A DNA stretch of 7,882 bases from Methanolinea sp. UBA473 (GTDB lineage: Archaea; Halobacteriota; Methanomicrobia; Methanomicrobiales; Methanospirillaceae): assembly GCA_002509495.1 (NCBI GenBank), contig DAEV01000082.1:1-7882 (forward strand), given 5' to 3'. The notes beneath the pieces were generated by a model. The model saw nothing but the letters and a program-made list of their open reading frames with translations. It did not search any database and was not told the DNA's origin. A program made the translations under genes and the position numbers. This document shows positions 1-6,234 of this stretch, one piece after another. Numbering within the stretch: position 1 is the stretch's first letter; every line of letters starts with the position of its first letter.

Positions 1-246
1 GTCGATCCCGACCGTGCTCCAGTCCGCGAGCCGGTCCGCAACAAGCATCTTGGTCCCGACCCCGTCCACCGTGAGGGCGAGGGCAATGCTCCCGAAGTCG
101 ATCAAGCCGGCAAAGTGGCCCACCTTGCCCATCATCCCGTAACGGCCTTTCCTCCGGTAGGTGAGGTTCCGGACAAGGGCGGATATTGCCTCTGTCTCGA
201 GGTCGATATCCACTCCGGACTCCCGGTACGTGAAGGGATTACTCAT
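1..246 (-). CDS. purM: Phosphoribosylformylglycinamidine cyclo-ligase (AIR synthetase), N-terminal part, cut by window edge
   Basis: PurM closes the imidazole ring in de novo purine synthesis, converting FGAM and ATP to AIR in the cytoplasm. Only the first 82 codons are present; the frame is open to base 1, so the gene is cut by the window edge and not broken. Visible family landmarks are the N-terminal YRESGVDID (residues 7-15, like YKDAGVDID of E. coli PurM), a GKVGHFAG stretch near 40-47, the nucleotide-binding core TVDGVGTK (59-66) and STVGID at the cut end, matching the DTIGID that follows the core in E. coli. The ATG at 246-244 lies inside the lysC 3' end and the two genes share 8 nt (ATGAGTAA), which indicates translational coupling in one operon. 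The family is confidently recognised. I see no functional reason for its pairing with lysC beyond co-transcription of biosynthetic genes. Confidence 0.93.
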   Translation of the reverse strand, partial: MSNPFTYRESGVDIDLETEAISALVRNLTYRRKGRYGMMGKVGHFAGLIDFGSIALALTVDGVGTKMLVADRLADWSTVGID

Positions 247-1639
247 CGTCCTCCTCGGACAGCCTGAATTCGTCGTGGAGGATCCGCATGGCCTTCGGCC
301 CGTCCTCCTGGGTCACCACAAACGAGATGTTCACCTCGGATGAGCCCTGGGAGATCATCATGACATTCACCCCGCCGTTCCCAAGTGCGGTGAAGATCCT
401 GCCTCCGGCACCTCTTGCCCCTGCCATCCCTGCCCCCACTACTGCCACCGCACAGACTTCCCTGTTGGAGGATACCTGGCGGACCATGCCCTGTCTGACA
501 AGGGTCGAGAGGGCTTCGGTAGCTGCGTCCAGCTGGGCCTCGTCGATCACGAGCGATATGTTGGCCTCCGACGACCCCTGGGAGATCATCATGATGTTGA
601 TCTCCCTGTCGGCAAGGAGCGTGAAGATCGCTTTGGCAACCCCCGGTCTCCCGATCATCTGGGCTCCGCAGATCGTCACGAGTGCTACTTTCTCGATGTA
701 GGTGAGGGCTTTCACGACCCGGTTATCCCTTTTTTCGTCCCGGACGATGGCAGTTCCCGGGTAATCGGGATTGAAGGTATTCTTCACACGAACCGTGATA
801 TCCTTCCTCATGGCCGGCTCGATCGACCTCGGGTGCATCACCTTTGCCCCGAAATAGGAGAGTTCCATGACCTCGAGGTACGAGATCGTGGAGAGTACCC
901 GGGCATCGGGGATCAGGCGTGGGTCCGAGGTCATGATCCCGTCGACGTCGGTCCAGATCAAGATCTCGTCCGCATCGATTGCTGCCCCGAGGATCGCCGC
1001 GGAGTAGTCGGAACCGCTCCTTCCGAGTGTCGTGACAATCCCTTTCTCCGTGCAACCCATGAAGCCCATGATCACAGGGACATTCCCGGTCAGGGCAGGG
1101 AGGATCCGGCTTCTGATCCTTCCCTCGCTCTCGGGAAGTGCCATGGACTCCCCGTGCTGGGCAGTTGTGAGGATCCCGGCTTCGCACCCGTCCATGACAC
1201 ATGACGGGATCCCTTTCTGGCGGAGGGCGGCCGAGACCACCAGGGAGTTTAACCGTTCCCCGTAAGTGATGATGTAGTCACGGGAACGGGGGGTAAGCTC
1301 CCGGAGGTTGTGAACCGCGGAGAGGATGTTCTCGAGGTTGCAGAGCTGCTCTTCCAGTAGCAGCCCTACCTCGTCGGCGTAGTCCTCGGCTGACTCGATC
1401 AGCACCTTCCCGTGTCGCAGGCGCAGGGAGTTGATGAACGGTCCGATCGCACTGGGATCCGGGCTCTTTGCAAGCTCCGACGCGATGGCGATGAGCTGGT
1501 CGGTGACCCCTCTCTGAGCAGAGACGACAACTGCCACCTCGTTCCCCGCATTATGCGATCGGGAAACGATCTCCACCACGCGGGAGACACTTCCGGCATC
1601 GGCCACGGAAGTGCCGCCAAACTTCATTAAAAACCTCAT
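239..1639 (-). CDS. lysC: Aspartate kinase with two C-terminal ACT domains
   Basis: Aspartokinase phosphorylates L-aspartate to aspartyl-phosphate, the committed step towards lysine, threonine and methionine. The 466-residue length is normal for a monofunctional enzyme. The N-terminal KFGGTSV (6-12) is the kinase signature. The catalytic half also shows GERLNS (127-132), GRSGSDYSA (206-214, with Ser where GRGGSD is commonest) and TDVDGIMTSDPR (230-241). Two ACT domains follow at about 316-382 and 396-462. Each contains a nearly repeated stretch (MMISQGSSE at 350-358 and 427-435), the usual site of allosteric binding of an amino acid such as lysine or threonine; the effector cannot be told from sequence. 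The chosen ATG at 1639 gives MRFLMKFGG, similar in length to characterised archaeal enzymes. A second ATG at 1627 is preceded by GAGGT with 5 nt spacing and is a real alternative. It is first gene of an operon with purM and is divergent from tfrA. Confidence 0.95.
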   Translation of the reverse strand: MRFLMKFGGTSVADAGSVSRVVEIVSRSHNAGNEVAVVVSAQRGVTDQLIAIASELAKSPDPSAIGPFINSLRLRHGKVLIESAEDYADEVGLLLEEQLCNLENILSAVHNLRELTPRSRDYIITYGERLNSLVVSAALRQKGIPSCVMDGCEAGILTTAQHGESMALPESEGRIRSRILPALTGNVPVIMGFMGCTEKGIVTTLGRSGSDYSAAILGAAIDADEILIWTDVDGIMTSDPRLIPDARVLSTISYLEVMELSYFGAKVMHPRSIEPAMRKDITVRVKNTFNPDYPGTAIVRDEKRDNRVVKALTYIEKVALVTICGAQMIGRPGVAKAIFTLLADREINIMMISQGSSEANISLVIDEAQLDAATEALSTLVRQGMVRQVSSNREVCAVAVVGAGMAGARGAGGRIFTALGNGGVNVMMISQGSSEVNISFVVTQEDGPKAMRILHDEFRLSEEDDE

Positions 1640-1657
1640 TCGGGCTCACGCTGTCCT

Positions 1658-1678
1658 TACTAACTATTTATGTTAGTA
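1658..1678. promoter_or_regulatory. Inverted repeat with TATA-like centre in the divergent lysC / tfrA promoter
   Basis: TACTAAC (1658-1664) and GTTAGTA (1672-1678) are perfect inverted copies separated by the 7-nt core TATTTAT (1665-1671). On the minus strand the core reads ATAAATA, so it could act as a TATA element in either direction. At the usual archaeal distance of about 25 nt, minus-strand transcription would start near the lysC ATG at 1639, and plus-strand transcription would start near 1695, just before the tfrA ATG at 1700. The symmetry suits either a bidirectional promoter or an operator whose bound dimer would block TBP on both sides. The repeat is seen directly; promoter and operator roles are inferred. 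Confidence 0.5.
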
Positions 1679-1699
1679 TACGACGCACGTGATAATAAG

Positions 1700-3325
1700 A
1701 TGCGGTCAGCTGAGGTTGTGGATTGCCACGTCCTGGTCATCGGGAGCGGCGGAGCGGGGGTACGTGCGGCCATCGAAGCGTCCGGGTACGGGGAAACCGT
1801 GCTCCTTTCCAAGACGATCCCCGGCAAGGGCGGATGCACCCCTATGGCGGAGGGAGGATATAATGCAGTCCTCCGGGAGGCAGACTCATGCGAGGTCCAC
1901 TACGAGGACACCATGAAAGGAGGGGCCTACCTGAACAACCCCGCACTCGTGCAGATCCTTGTGGAGGAAGCCCCCGAACGGATACGCGACCTGCTCCGCT
2001 GGGGAGCGGTCTTTGACGTGACCGAATCCTGCGAAGTGGCCCAGCGCCCCTTCGGTGGTCAGCGCTTCCCGCGGACCTGCTATGCCGGCGACCGCACCGG
2101 CCACGAGATGATGCTGACCCTGATGGACCGGCTTGGCTGTTCTCCGGTCCGGATCTTTTCGGAACTGACCGTGATCGAACTCCTGAAAAGTGGAGATAGC
2201 GTCGCCGGAGCCCTCGCGCTGGATAGGAACGGTGAAATGACAGCCCTCCGTGCGGGGAGCACCGTGCTTGCCACCGGAGGAGGTACGAGGATCTACGACA
2301 TCTCCACCAACTCCTCCAGCGGGACCGGCGACGGGTATGCCCTCGGGTACCGGGCCGGTGCGGAACTGATCGACATGGAGCAGATCCAGTTCCATCCCAC
2401 GGGAGCGGTTTTTCCTTACGATGCCCGTGGTCGCCTGGTCACTGAAGCGGTCCGCGGGGAAGGGGGAGTTCTCAAGAATTCCCTCGGGGAGCGGTTCATG
2501 GCCCGGTACGATCCCGAGCGGATGGATCTCTCCACCCGGGATGTTGTGGCAAGAGCCATTGCGACCGAGATCCTCGAAGGGAGAGGGACTCCCCACGGAG
2601 GAGTCTACCTCGACGTTACCCACCTCCCGCGGGCACAGATCGAGAGCAAGCTCCCGGTGATGCTGGAACAGTTCCTGAAATTCGGGGTGGACATCCGGGA
2701 AGAGCCCATGGAGGTGGCGCCCACTGCCCATCACGTGATGGGTGGCCTTCGGATAGGGTCCGGCGGAGAGACCACCGTACCCGGACTCTTTGCCTGCGGG
2801 GAAGTGGCTGGCGGGGTCCACGGGGCGAACCGGCTTGGCGGCAACGCCCTCGCCGATACCCAGGTCTTCGGCAAGCGGGCCGGTGAGTCTGCAGGGAAGG
2901 CGAAGAAACGGAAGGTGAAGATCGATGCAAAACAGGTGGAAGACCAGGCAAAGAGGCTTGAATCGTTCCTCTCCGGGGAAGTGCACCCATCCTCCGTGAC
3001 CCGGTCTCTCCAGACTGCGATGTGGGAGGGGGCCGGGATCTTCCGGACAGCGAAGGATCTTGAAAAGACCCTGGAGATCATCAGCCATCTCTCCGCAATC
3101 CCGCTCCGTGCCTCCGGGCCGGCCAACCTTGCAGAGTGCTGCATCGTCCAGAACATGCTCACCATGGCATCCCTCGTGGTCAGGGCCGCCCTGCTTCGCA
3201 AGGAGTCACGGGGTGCCCATGTGCGAAAGGATGTGACCCAGGCCTGGGATGCTGCGAACTCACCGTACGGGCACACGTTCCTCTCGAAAGAGAGGACCGG
3301 GATCGAGACCGGAGTGAAGCCATGA
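1700..3325 (+). CDS. tfrA: Thiol:fumarate reductase subunit A (FAD flavoprotein, fumarate reductase/succinate dehydrogenase family)
   Basis: TfrA reduces fumarate to succinate in the cytoplasm with electrons delivered by TfrB from CoM-SH and CoB-SH, feeding the reductive partial TCA branch used for biosynthesis. Numbered from the ATG at 1700 (541 residues), it shows the FAD-binding GSGGAG (15-20), ATGGG (191-195), HPTG (232-235; fumarate-binding His), TEAVRGEGG (248-256), STRDVVARAI (278-287; the Arg before Asp matches the catalytic proton donor), AHHVMGG (343-349) and GANRLGG (375-381). All catalytic positions are kept. The region equivalent to SHTxxAxGG reads GCTPMAEGG, so the His that binds FAD covalently in membrane-bound enzymes is Cys, implying non-covalent FAD. 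The frame is open upstream to an ATG at 1670, but GTGAT (1689-1693) sits 6 nt before 1700 and the 1670 ATG falls in the promoter core, so I prefer 1700. It overlaps tfrB by 4 nt, and the TfrB fusion distinguishes it from ordinary SdhA/FrdA. Confidence 0.92.
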   Translation: MRSAEVVDCHVLVIGSGGAGVRAAIEASGYGETVLLSKTIPGKGGCTPMAEGGYNAVLREADSCEVHYEDTMKGGAYLNNPALVQILVEEAPERIRDLLRWGAVFDVTESCEVAQRPFGGQRFPRTCYAGDRTGHEMMLTLMDRLGCSPVRIFSELTVIELLKSGDSVAGALALDRNGEMTALRAGSTVLATGGGTRIYDISTNSSSGTGDGYALGYRAGAELIDMEQIQFHPTGAVFPYDARGRLVTEAVRGEGGVLKNSLGERFMARYDPERMDLSTRDVVARAIATEILEGRGTPHGGVYLDVTHLPRAQIESKLPVMLEQFLKFGVDIREEPMEVAPTAHHVMGGLRIGSGGETTVPGLFACGEVAGGVHGANRLGGNALADTQVFGKRAGESAGKAKKRKVKIDAKQVEDQAKRLESFLSGEVHPSSVTRSLQTAMWEGAGIFRTAKDLEKTLEIISHLSAIPLRASGPANLAECCIVQNMLTMASLVVRAALLRKESRGAHVRKDVTQAWDAANSPYGHTFLSKERTGIETGVKP

Positions 3326-4779
3326 AGGAACTGACAGTCCGGGTCTTCCGTTTCGATCCGGAATCGGACGATAAACCCCACTACCAGACCTATCTCGTAC
3401 GCGTGAATGAGGGAGCCAGGGTCCTGCACGCCCTGCACGCCATCCACGATGAGCACGACCCCTCCCTCTCCTACCGGTACTGCTGCGGATCCGGCCAGTG
3501 CGGGAGCTGTGCGGTCCGGGTGAACGGCGAACCGGTCCTGGCATGCATGGAGGAGGCACGCGACGGAATCACGATCGAGCCCCTGGATCTCCCGATCGTA
3601 AAAGACCTCGTCGTGGACATGGGGCCGTACCTTGCCGCCATCTCCGCGCTGGCCCCCGGGGAATCGTTCTCAATGCCCACCCCCGACGTGGTGGAAACGA
3701 TGAAACCGCTCCGGAGCTGCATCGAATGCCTGGCCTGCGTCTCCGCCTGCCCGGCCCTGAAGGTGACGAAGTTCGCCGGCCCGACGGCCATGCGGGAAGA
3801 TATCCGCCTGGCCCTCGATCCCAGGGACTCCTGCGACAGGGTGACCGAAGCGGTAAAGGAAGGTCTCTTCACCTGCACCTCCTGCCAGGCCTGCTGGAAG
3901 GTCTGCCCGAAGAACATCGAGATCCCGGGAAAGGCGATCGAGAAACTCCGGGCGCTCGCAAATAGGAAAGGCCTGACCCTCCCCCGCCACCAGGAGGTGG
4001 CCCAGATGATCAAGGATACAGGCCGGAGCGTATCCAGGACCGAACCCACGTTCCTCGAACAGGTCGGAGAGGTGCTCGAGCCTTACGGCCCAGTGAAGGG
4101 CACGGTGGGGTTCTTCGTCGGCTGTATGTACAACCAGCGCCTCCCCCAGACAGCCCTCGACGCGATGGAGGTGCTCCGCCGGAACGGGATCCGGGTGATC
4201 ATCCCGAAGGAGCAGGTCTGCTGCGGGTCCCCCCTGATCAGGACCGGGCAGGTCGACTTCCTGGAGACCCTGAAACGCCGGAACATCGATGCGTTCGTCT
4301 TCCGGGACATCGACACAGTCATGACCATGTGCGCAGGCTGCGGCTCGACCCTGAAAAACGACTACAAGACCCCCTTCCGGGTGATGGACATCAACGAGGT
4401 GCTCACCAGGATGGAGATCGAGCCGCCCGCACGCCTCCCGGTGAAGGCCACCTACCACGACCCCTGCCACCTGCTAAGGGGCCAGGGGATCCGGGCCCAG
4501 CCAAGAGAGCTGATCTCCCAGGTGGTTGATCTCGTGGAAATGCCATCCGTCTGCTGCGGGTCGGGGGGCGGCGTCCGTTCCGGAATCCCCGAAGAGGCTG
4601 CGGCGCTCGCCGAGAAGCGTCGGGAGGAGATCGAGAAGACCGGCGCAGAGATCGTGATCAGCTCCTGCCCGTTCTGCGAGTTCCACATCTCGGAGCATAC
4701 CGACCGGCCGGTCAAGAACGTCTCCACCATCCTCCTGGAAGGATACCGGGAGAAGGACCGGAAGAAGAAGGCGGGGTAA
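3322..4779 (+). CDS. tfrB: Thiol:fumarate reductase subunit B (SdhB-like iron-sulfur protein fused to HdrB-like CCG domains)
   Basis: TfrB takes electrons from CoM-SH and CoB-SH, releasing the heterodisulfide, and passes them through iron-sulfur clusters to TfrA. The 485-residue protein has three parts. Residues 1-100 are a plant-type ferredoxin domain with [2Fe-2S] ligands in CCGSGQCGSC and a later Cys (54/55, 60, 63, 75). Residues 130-200 hold two CxxCxxCxxxCP motifs (133-143 and 185-195), both with four Cys. Residues 260-455 hold two CCG domains like HdrB: Cys 268, 300/301, 337, 340 and Cys 382, 411/412, 449, 452. No transmembrane segment is visible and no anchor subunit gene is nearby, so the complex should be soluble. 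The ATG at 3322 overlaps the tfrA stop (ATGA), and GGAG at 3311-3314 is 7 nt upstream. The frame is open further upstream, but that part is out of frame with tfrA coding and lacks domain sense. The tail is Lys/Arg-rich. Confidence 0.93.
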   Translation: MKELTVRVFRFDPESDDKPHYQTYLVRVNEGARVLHALHAIHDEHDPSLSYRYCCGSGQCGSCAVRVNGEPVLACMEEARDGITIEPLDLPIVKDLVVDMGPYLAAISALAPGESFSMPTPDVVETMKPLRSCIECLACVSACPALKVTKFAGPTAMREDIRLALDPRDSCDRVTEAVKEGLFTCTSCQACWKVCPKNIEIPGKAIEKLRALANRKGLTLPRHQEVAQMIKDTGRSVSRTEPTFLEQVGEVLEPYGPVKGTVGFFVGCMYNQRLPQTALDAMEVLRRNGIRVIIPKEQVCCGSPLIRTGQVDFLETLKRRNIDAFVFRDIDTVMTMCAGCGSTLKNDYKTPFRVMDINEVLTRMEIEPPARLPVKATYHDPCHLLRGQGIRAQPRELISQVVDLVEMPSVCCGSGGGVRSGIPEEAAALAEKRREEIEKTGAEIVISSCPFCEFHISEHTDRPVKNVSTILLEGYREKDRKKKAG

Positions 4780-4792
4780 GTCGGGTCATCCC

Positions 4793-4815
4793 CTCGGATT
4801 TTTCTTAAATTCGAG
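4793..4815. terminator. Weak hairpin with T-rich loop between convergent operons
   Basis: CTCGGAT (4793-4799) can pair with ATTCGAG (4809-4815) with one G-U pair on the plus strand; the loop region includes TTTTTCTT. It lies 13 nt after the tfrB stop and between the convergent tfr and membrane-protein operons. Archaeal termination often needs only a T-rich tract, which is present here for tfrB. The stem is short, so the call is tentative. The remainder of 4780-4892 shows only the decayed junction noted separately. Confidence 0.35.
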
Positions 4816-4869
4816 AGGAGAAGAATCCCGCCCGCGATGGAAAGAGATTCGGATTAACAGCCTTCAACA

Positions 4870-4892
4870 AACGGATATGCCTGAACTATCAC
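4870..4892 (-). repeat. Degenerate copy of the inter-paralog junction after the last array gene
   Basis: Reading the minus strand past the stop of the last array gene, the sequence GTGATAGTTCAGG follows the TGA. At the two internal array junctions the matching bases are TTGAGAATYCAGG, so 9-10 of 13 positions agree, including the CAGG that serves as the ribosome-binding region for the next gene there. Beyond it no ATG or homologous reading frame continues. Either a further copy was lost here, or this is the original 3' flank of the founder gene, which was copied along with it. Confidence 0.5.
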
Positions 4893-5321
4893 TCAACCGG
4901 AAGGCTTGTCCGGTTGCTGGCGACCTTCTTTTCCCTCTCCAAAGAGTGCTTTTTTGCAGATCGCCCCAATCATTCCCCCAGCTGAGGCGAACAGGACTGC
5001 CAGGATAGCAATCATAGGACCGACGAGGAAGATCATTCCTTCCATTTCCCCGGCAGTCCCCTGTTGCAATCTAATAAAAAGCATCACTATAAAAGGTATG
5101 GCAAAGAGGACACTCCCTATAAGTCCGCTTAAAAAACCTGATTTAATGCCGTCCTTCAGGTTCCCTGAAGATAACATACCGGCAATGAAACCTCCGACTA
5201 TAATCAAAATAACCGTATAATTGATCGAGTCCTGGATGGAATAATCTATCCAGGTGCCGATTGGCACAAAACAAGCGCCGATTATAATCCCGATCCACTT
5301 GTTTCTGCGTTCGATCTCCAT
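4893..5321 (-). CDS. Small four-helix membrane protein, third copy of tandem paralog array (DUF5518-like)
   Basis: Function unknown. The 142-residue product starts MEIERRNKW, has four hydrophobic segments at about 9-25, 36-52, 63-83 and 96-122, and ends in a hydrophilic tail with KKALFG. Glycine-rich GGFIAGMLSSGN and KDGIKSG (43-62) lie between helices 2 and 3; this GGxxAG...DGxxxG pattern recalls archaeal DUF5518 membrane proteins, from memory and not checked. A Cys at 17 (GACF) and one at 122 (AICKK) are conserved in all three copies. The frame extends 7 codons upstream to a TTG overlapping the previous stop (TTGA), but the ATG at 5321 matches the other copies' common start and has AGGT a few bases before it. 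Of the three copies this is the most divergent in its C-terminal third. It is last in the probable minus-strand operon and convergent with tfrB. Confidence 0.75.
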   Translation of the reverse strand: MEIERRNKWIGIIIGACFVPIGTWIDYSIQDSINYTVILIIVGGFIAGMLSSGNLKDGIKSGFLSGLIGSVLFAIPFIVMLFIRLQQGTAGEMEGMIFLVGPMIAILAVLFASAGGMIGAICKKALFGEGKEGRQQPDKPSG

Positions 5322-5338
5322 GTTACCTGAATTCTCAA

Positions 5339-5761
5339 TCAACCGGCAGGCTGTTCCGGTTGACGTTGTTTTCCATCGCCGAAGAGTGCTTTTTTGCAGA
5401 TCGCCCCGATGCCTCCCCCGGCTGATGCGAACAAGACCGCCAGGGCAGTGAACACCAGGCCGAACAGTATCCCCATCCCTGCTACAAAATCAAGAGGACC
5501 TCGTAGCAACGAAATTACCACGATCCCTGCAATATAAATAGCGATAATCACGCTCCCGAGAAATCCGCTCCAGGCGCCCGATTTGATGCCGTCCTTAAAT
5601 TTTCCCGACGAGAATAGTCCTGCGACGAAACCTCCGATGAGGAAAAAAATAATTGAGTATGTGGCTGTATCCAAACGGAAATAACCGATAATTGGTCCGG
5701 TGACTATGAAACACGCACCGATGATGATTCCAATCCATCTGTTCCTGCGTTCGGCTTCCAT
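5339..5761 (-). CDS. Small four-helix membrane protein, second copy of tandem paralog array (DUF5518-like)
   Basis: Function unknown; this 140-residue protein aligns with both neighbours without indels until the tail. It begins MEAERRNRW, with hydrophobic segments near 9-28, 36-50, 64-86 and 92-121. The loop between helices 2 and 3 (SSGKFKDGIKSG) differs from SSGNxKDGIKSG in both neighbours. By contrast, residues 92-125 are identical to the first copy except at one position (Ile/Val 118), and the DNA there has a 36-bp identical run (5454-5489 against 5900-5935). Such patchwork suggests gene conversion or recent unequal exchange. The start is placed at the ATG at 5761 with AGGT upstream; an in-frame TTG at 5782 overlaps the preceding stop, has no convincing ribosome site and is less likely. 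The tail is rich in Gln, Pro and charged residues, consistent with a soluble end. Confidence 0.75.
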   Translation of the reverse strand: MEAERRNRWIGIIIGACFIVTGPIIGYFRLDTATYSIIFFLIGGFVAGLFSSGKFKDGIKSGAWSGFLGSVIIAIYIAGIVVISLLRGPLDFVAGMGILFGLVFTALAVLFASAGGGIGAICKKALFGDGKQRQPEQPAG

Positions 5762-5778
5762 GCTACCTGGATTCTCAA

Positions 5779-6207
5779 TCAACCGGAAGGTTGGTCCGGC
5801 TCCTGGCGATCTTGTTTTCTATTTCCGAGGACTGCTTTTTTACAGATCGCTCCGACGCCTCCCCCGGCGGAGGCGAATAGAACTGCCAGAGCGGTGAATA
5901 CCAGGCCGAACAGTATCCCCATCCCTGCTACAAAACCCGCTGACCCCTCCATTAATGCAATACCCAAAATCATCATAAACGGCACGGCAAGGATCACGCT
6001 CCCTAAAAAGCCACTCATAGCACCTGATTTGATGCCGTCCTTCACATTACCTGAAGATAACATACCGGCGAGGAAGCCTCCGATTAGCGGGGATACGATA
6101 TAAAAGGGATATAGGTTTGTGAAATAAAAGATAATAATAAAGCTTGCCGCTACAAAACAAGCACCGATAATGATTCCAATCCATTTGTTTCTGCGTTCGA
6201 TCTCCAT
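5779..6207 (-). CDS. Small four-helix membrane protein, first copy of tandem paralog array (DUF5518-like)
   Basis: Function unknown. The 142-residue product has the array's shared plan: charged start MEIERRNKW, four hydrophobic segments (about 9-30, 34-50, 64-86, 92-121), GGFLAGMLSSGNVKDGIKSG between helices 2 and 3, and a KK-containing hydrophilic tail. Its first 19 residues are identical to the third copy, whereas residues 92-125 are nearly identical to the second, so it shares different segments with each neighbour. It starts 22 nt after the stop of the secreted lipase-like gene and may be co-transcribed with it. No Shine-Dalgarno sequence is visible before the ATG at 6207; a TATAAT at 6234-6229, overlapping the upstream stop codon, is about 25 nt away and could drive a leaderless mRNA. 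An in-frame TTG at 6213 is possible but unsupported. Confidence 0.75.
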   Translation of the reverse strand: MEIERRNKWIGIIIGACFVAASFIIIFYFTNLYPFYIVSPLIGGFLAGMLSSGNVKDGIKSGAMSGFLGSVILAVPFMMILGIALMEGSAGFVAGMGILFGLVFTALAVLFASAGGGVGAICKKAVLGNRKQDRQEPDQPSG

Positions 6208-6228
6208 AGGCAAGAAAATTATGAGTGG

Positions 6229-6234
6229 ATTATA
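6229..6234 (-). promoter_or_regulatory. Possible TATA element for the membrane-protein array
   Basis: On the minus strand TATAAT overlaps the stop codon of the secreted-protein gene and is centred about 25 nt before the first array ATG at 6207. This is the expected TATA-to-start distance for a leaderless archaeal transcript, and no ribosome-binding site is visible there. The upstream bases AACGAAC are only a loose BRE match, so read-through from the upstream promoter remains just as plausible. Confidence 0.3.

Larger units (their letters stand above)
4893..6207 (-). repeat. Three-copy tandem gene duplication
   Basis: Three coding units of about 440 nt lie head to tail and encode paralogs of 142, 140 and 142 residues. 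Both internal junctions have the same structure: the stop TGA overlaps a TTG, followed by ATTGAGAAT and CAGGTARC, then the next ATG. Identity is patchy along the units, from runs of 20-36 identical bases to stretches with little match, so the duplication is old but partly homogenised. Confidence 0.85.

Noticed and set aside
300..600. Near-repeat of DNA around 335-365 and 575-605 in lysC
   Set aside because: It is explained by the two homologous ACT domains, each with the MMISQGSSE segment; not an independent repeat element.
1640..1699. Lysine riboswitch or attenuator before lysC
   Set aside because: The gap is too short for a lysine riboswitch and has no fitting structure; only the promoter palindrome is visible.
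1886..3088. Long minus-strand open frame of 400 codons opposite tfrA
   Set aside because: It is antisense to a gene with all catalytic motifs of the fumarate reductase family; G/C-rich coding DNA commonly leaves long open antisense frames, and the translation shows no domain.
3136..3321. Upstream extension of the tfrB frame with extra cysteines
   Set aside because: It overlaps the conserved tfrA 3' coding region in another frame. The ATGA overlap with GGAG upstream and the ferredoxin-fold start at 3322 are a better fit.
3670..4470. Minus-strand open frame of 266 codons opposite tfrB
   Set aside because: Antisense shadow of the Cys-cluster and CCG domains; His/Gly-rich low-meaning translation.
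5762..5782. TTG starts adding 7 residues to the second array gene (and likewise at 5342 for the third)
   Set aside because: No ribosome site precedes the TTG, whereas the ATG that begins the shared MExERRN sequence has AGGT just upstream. The TTG is a by-product of the duplicated junction.
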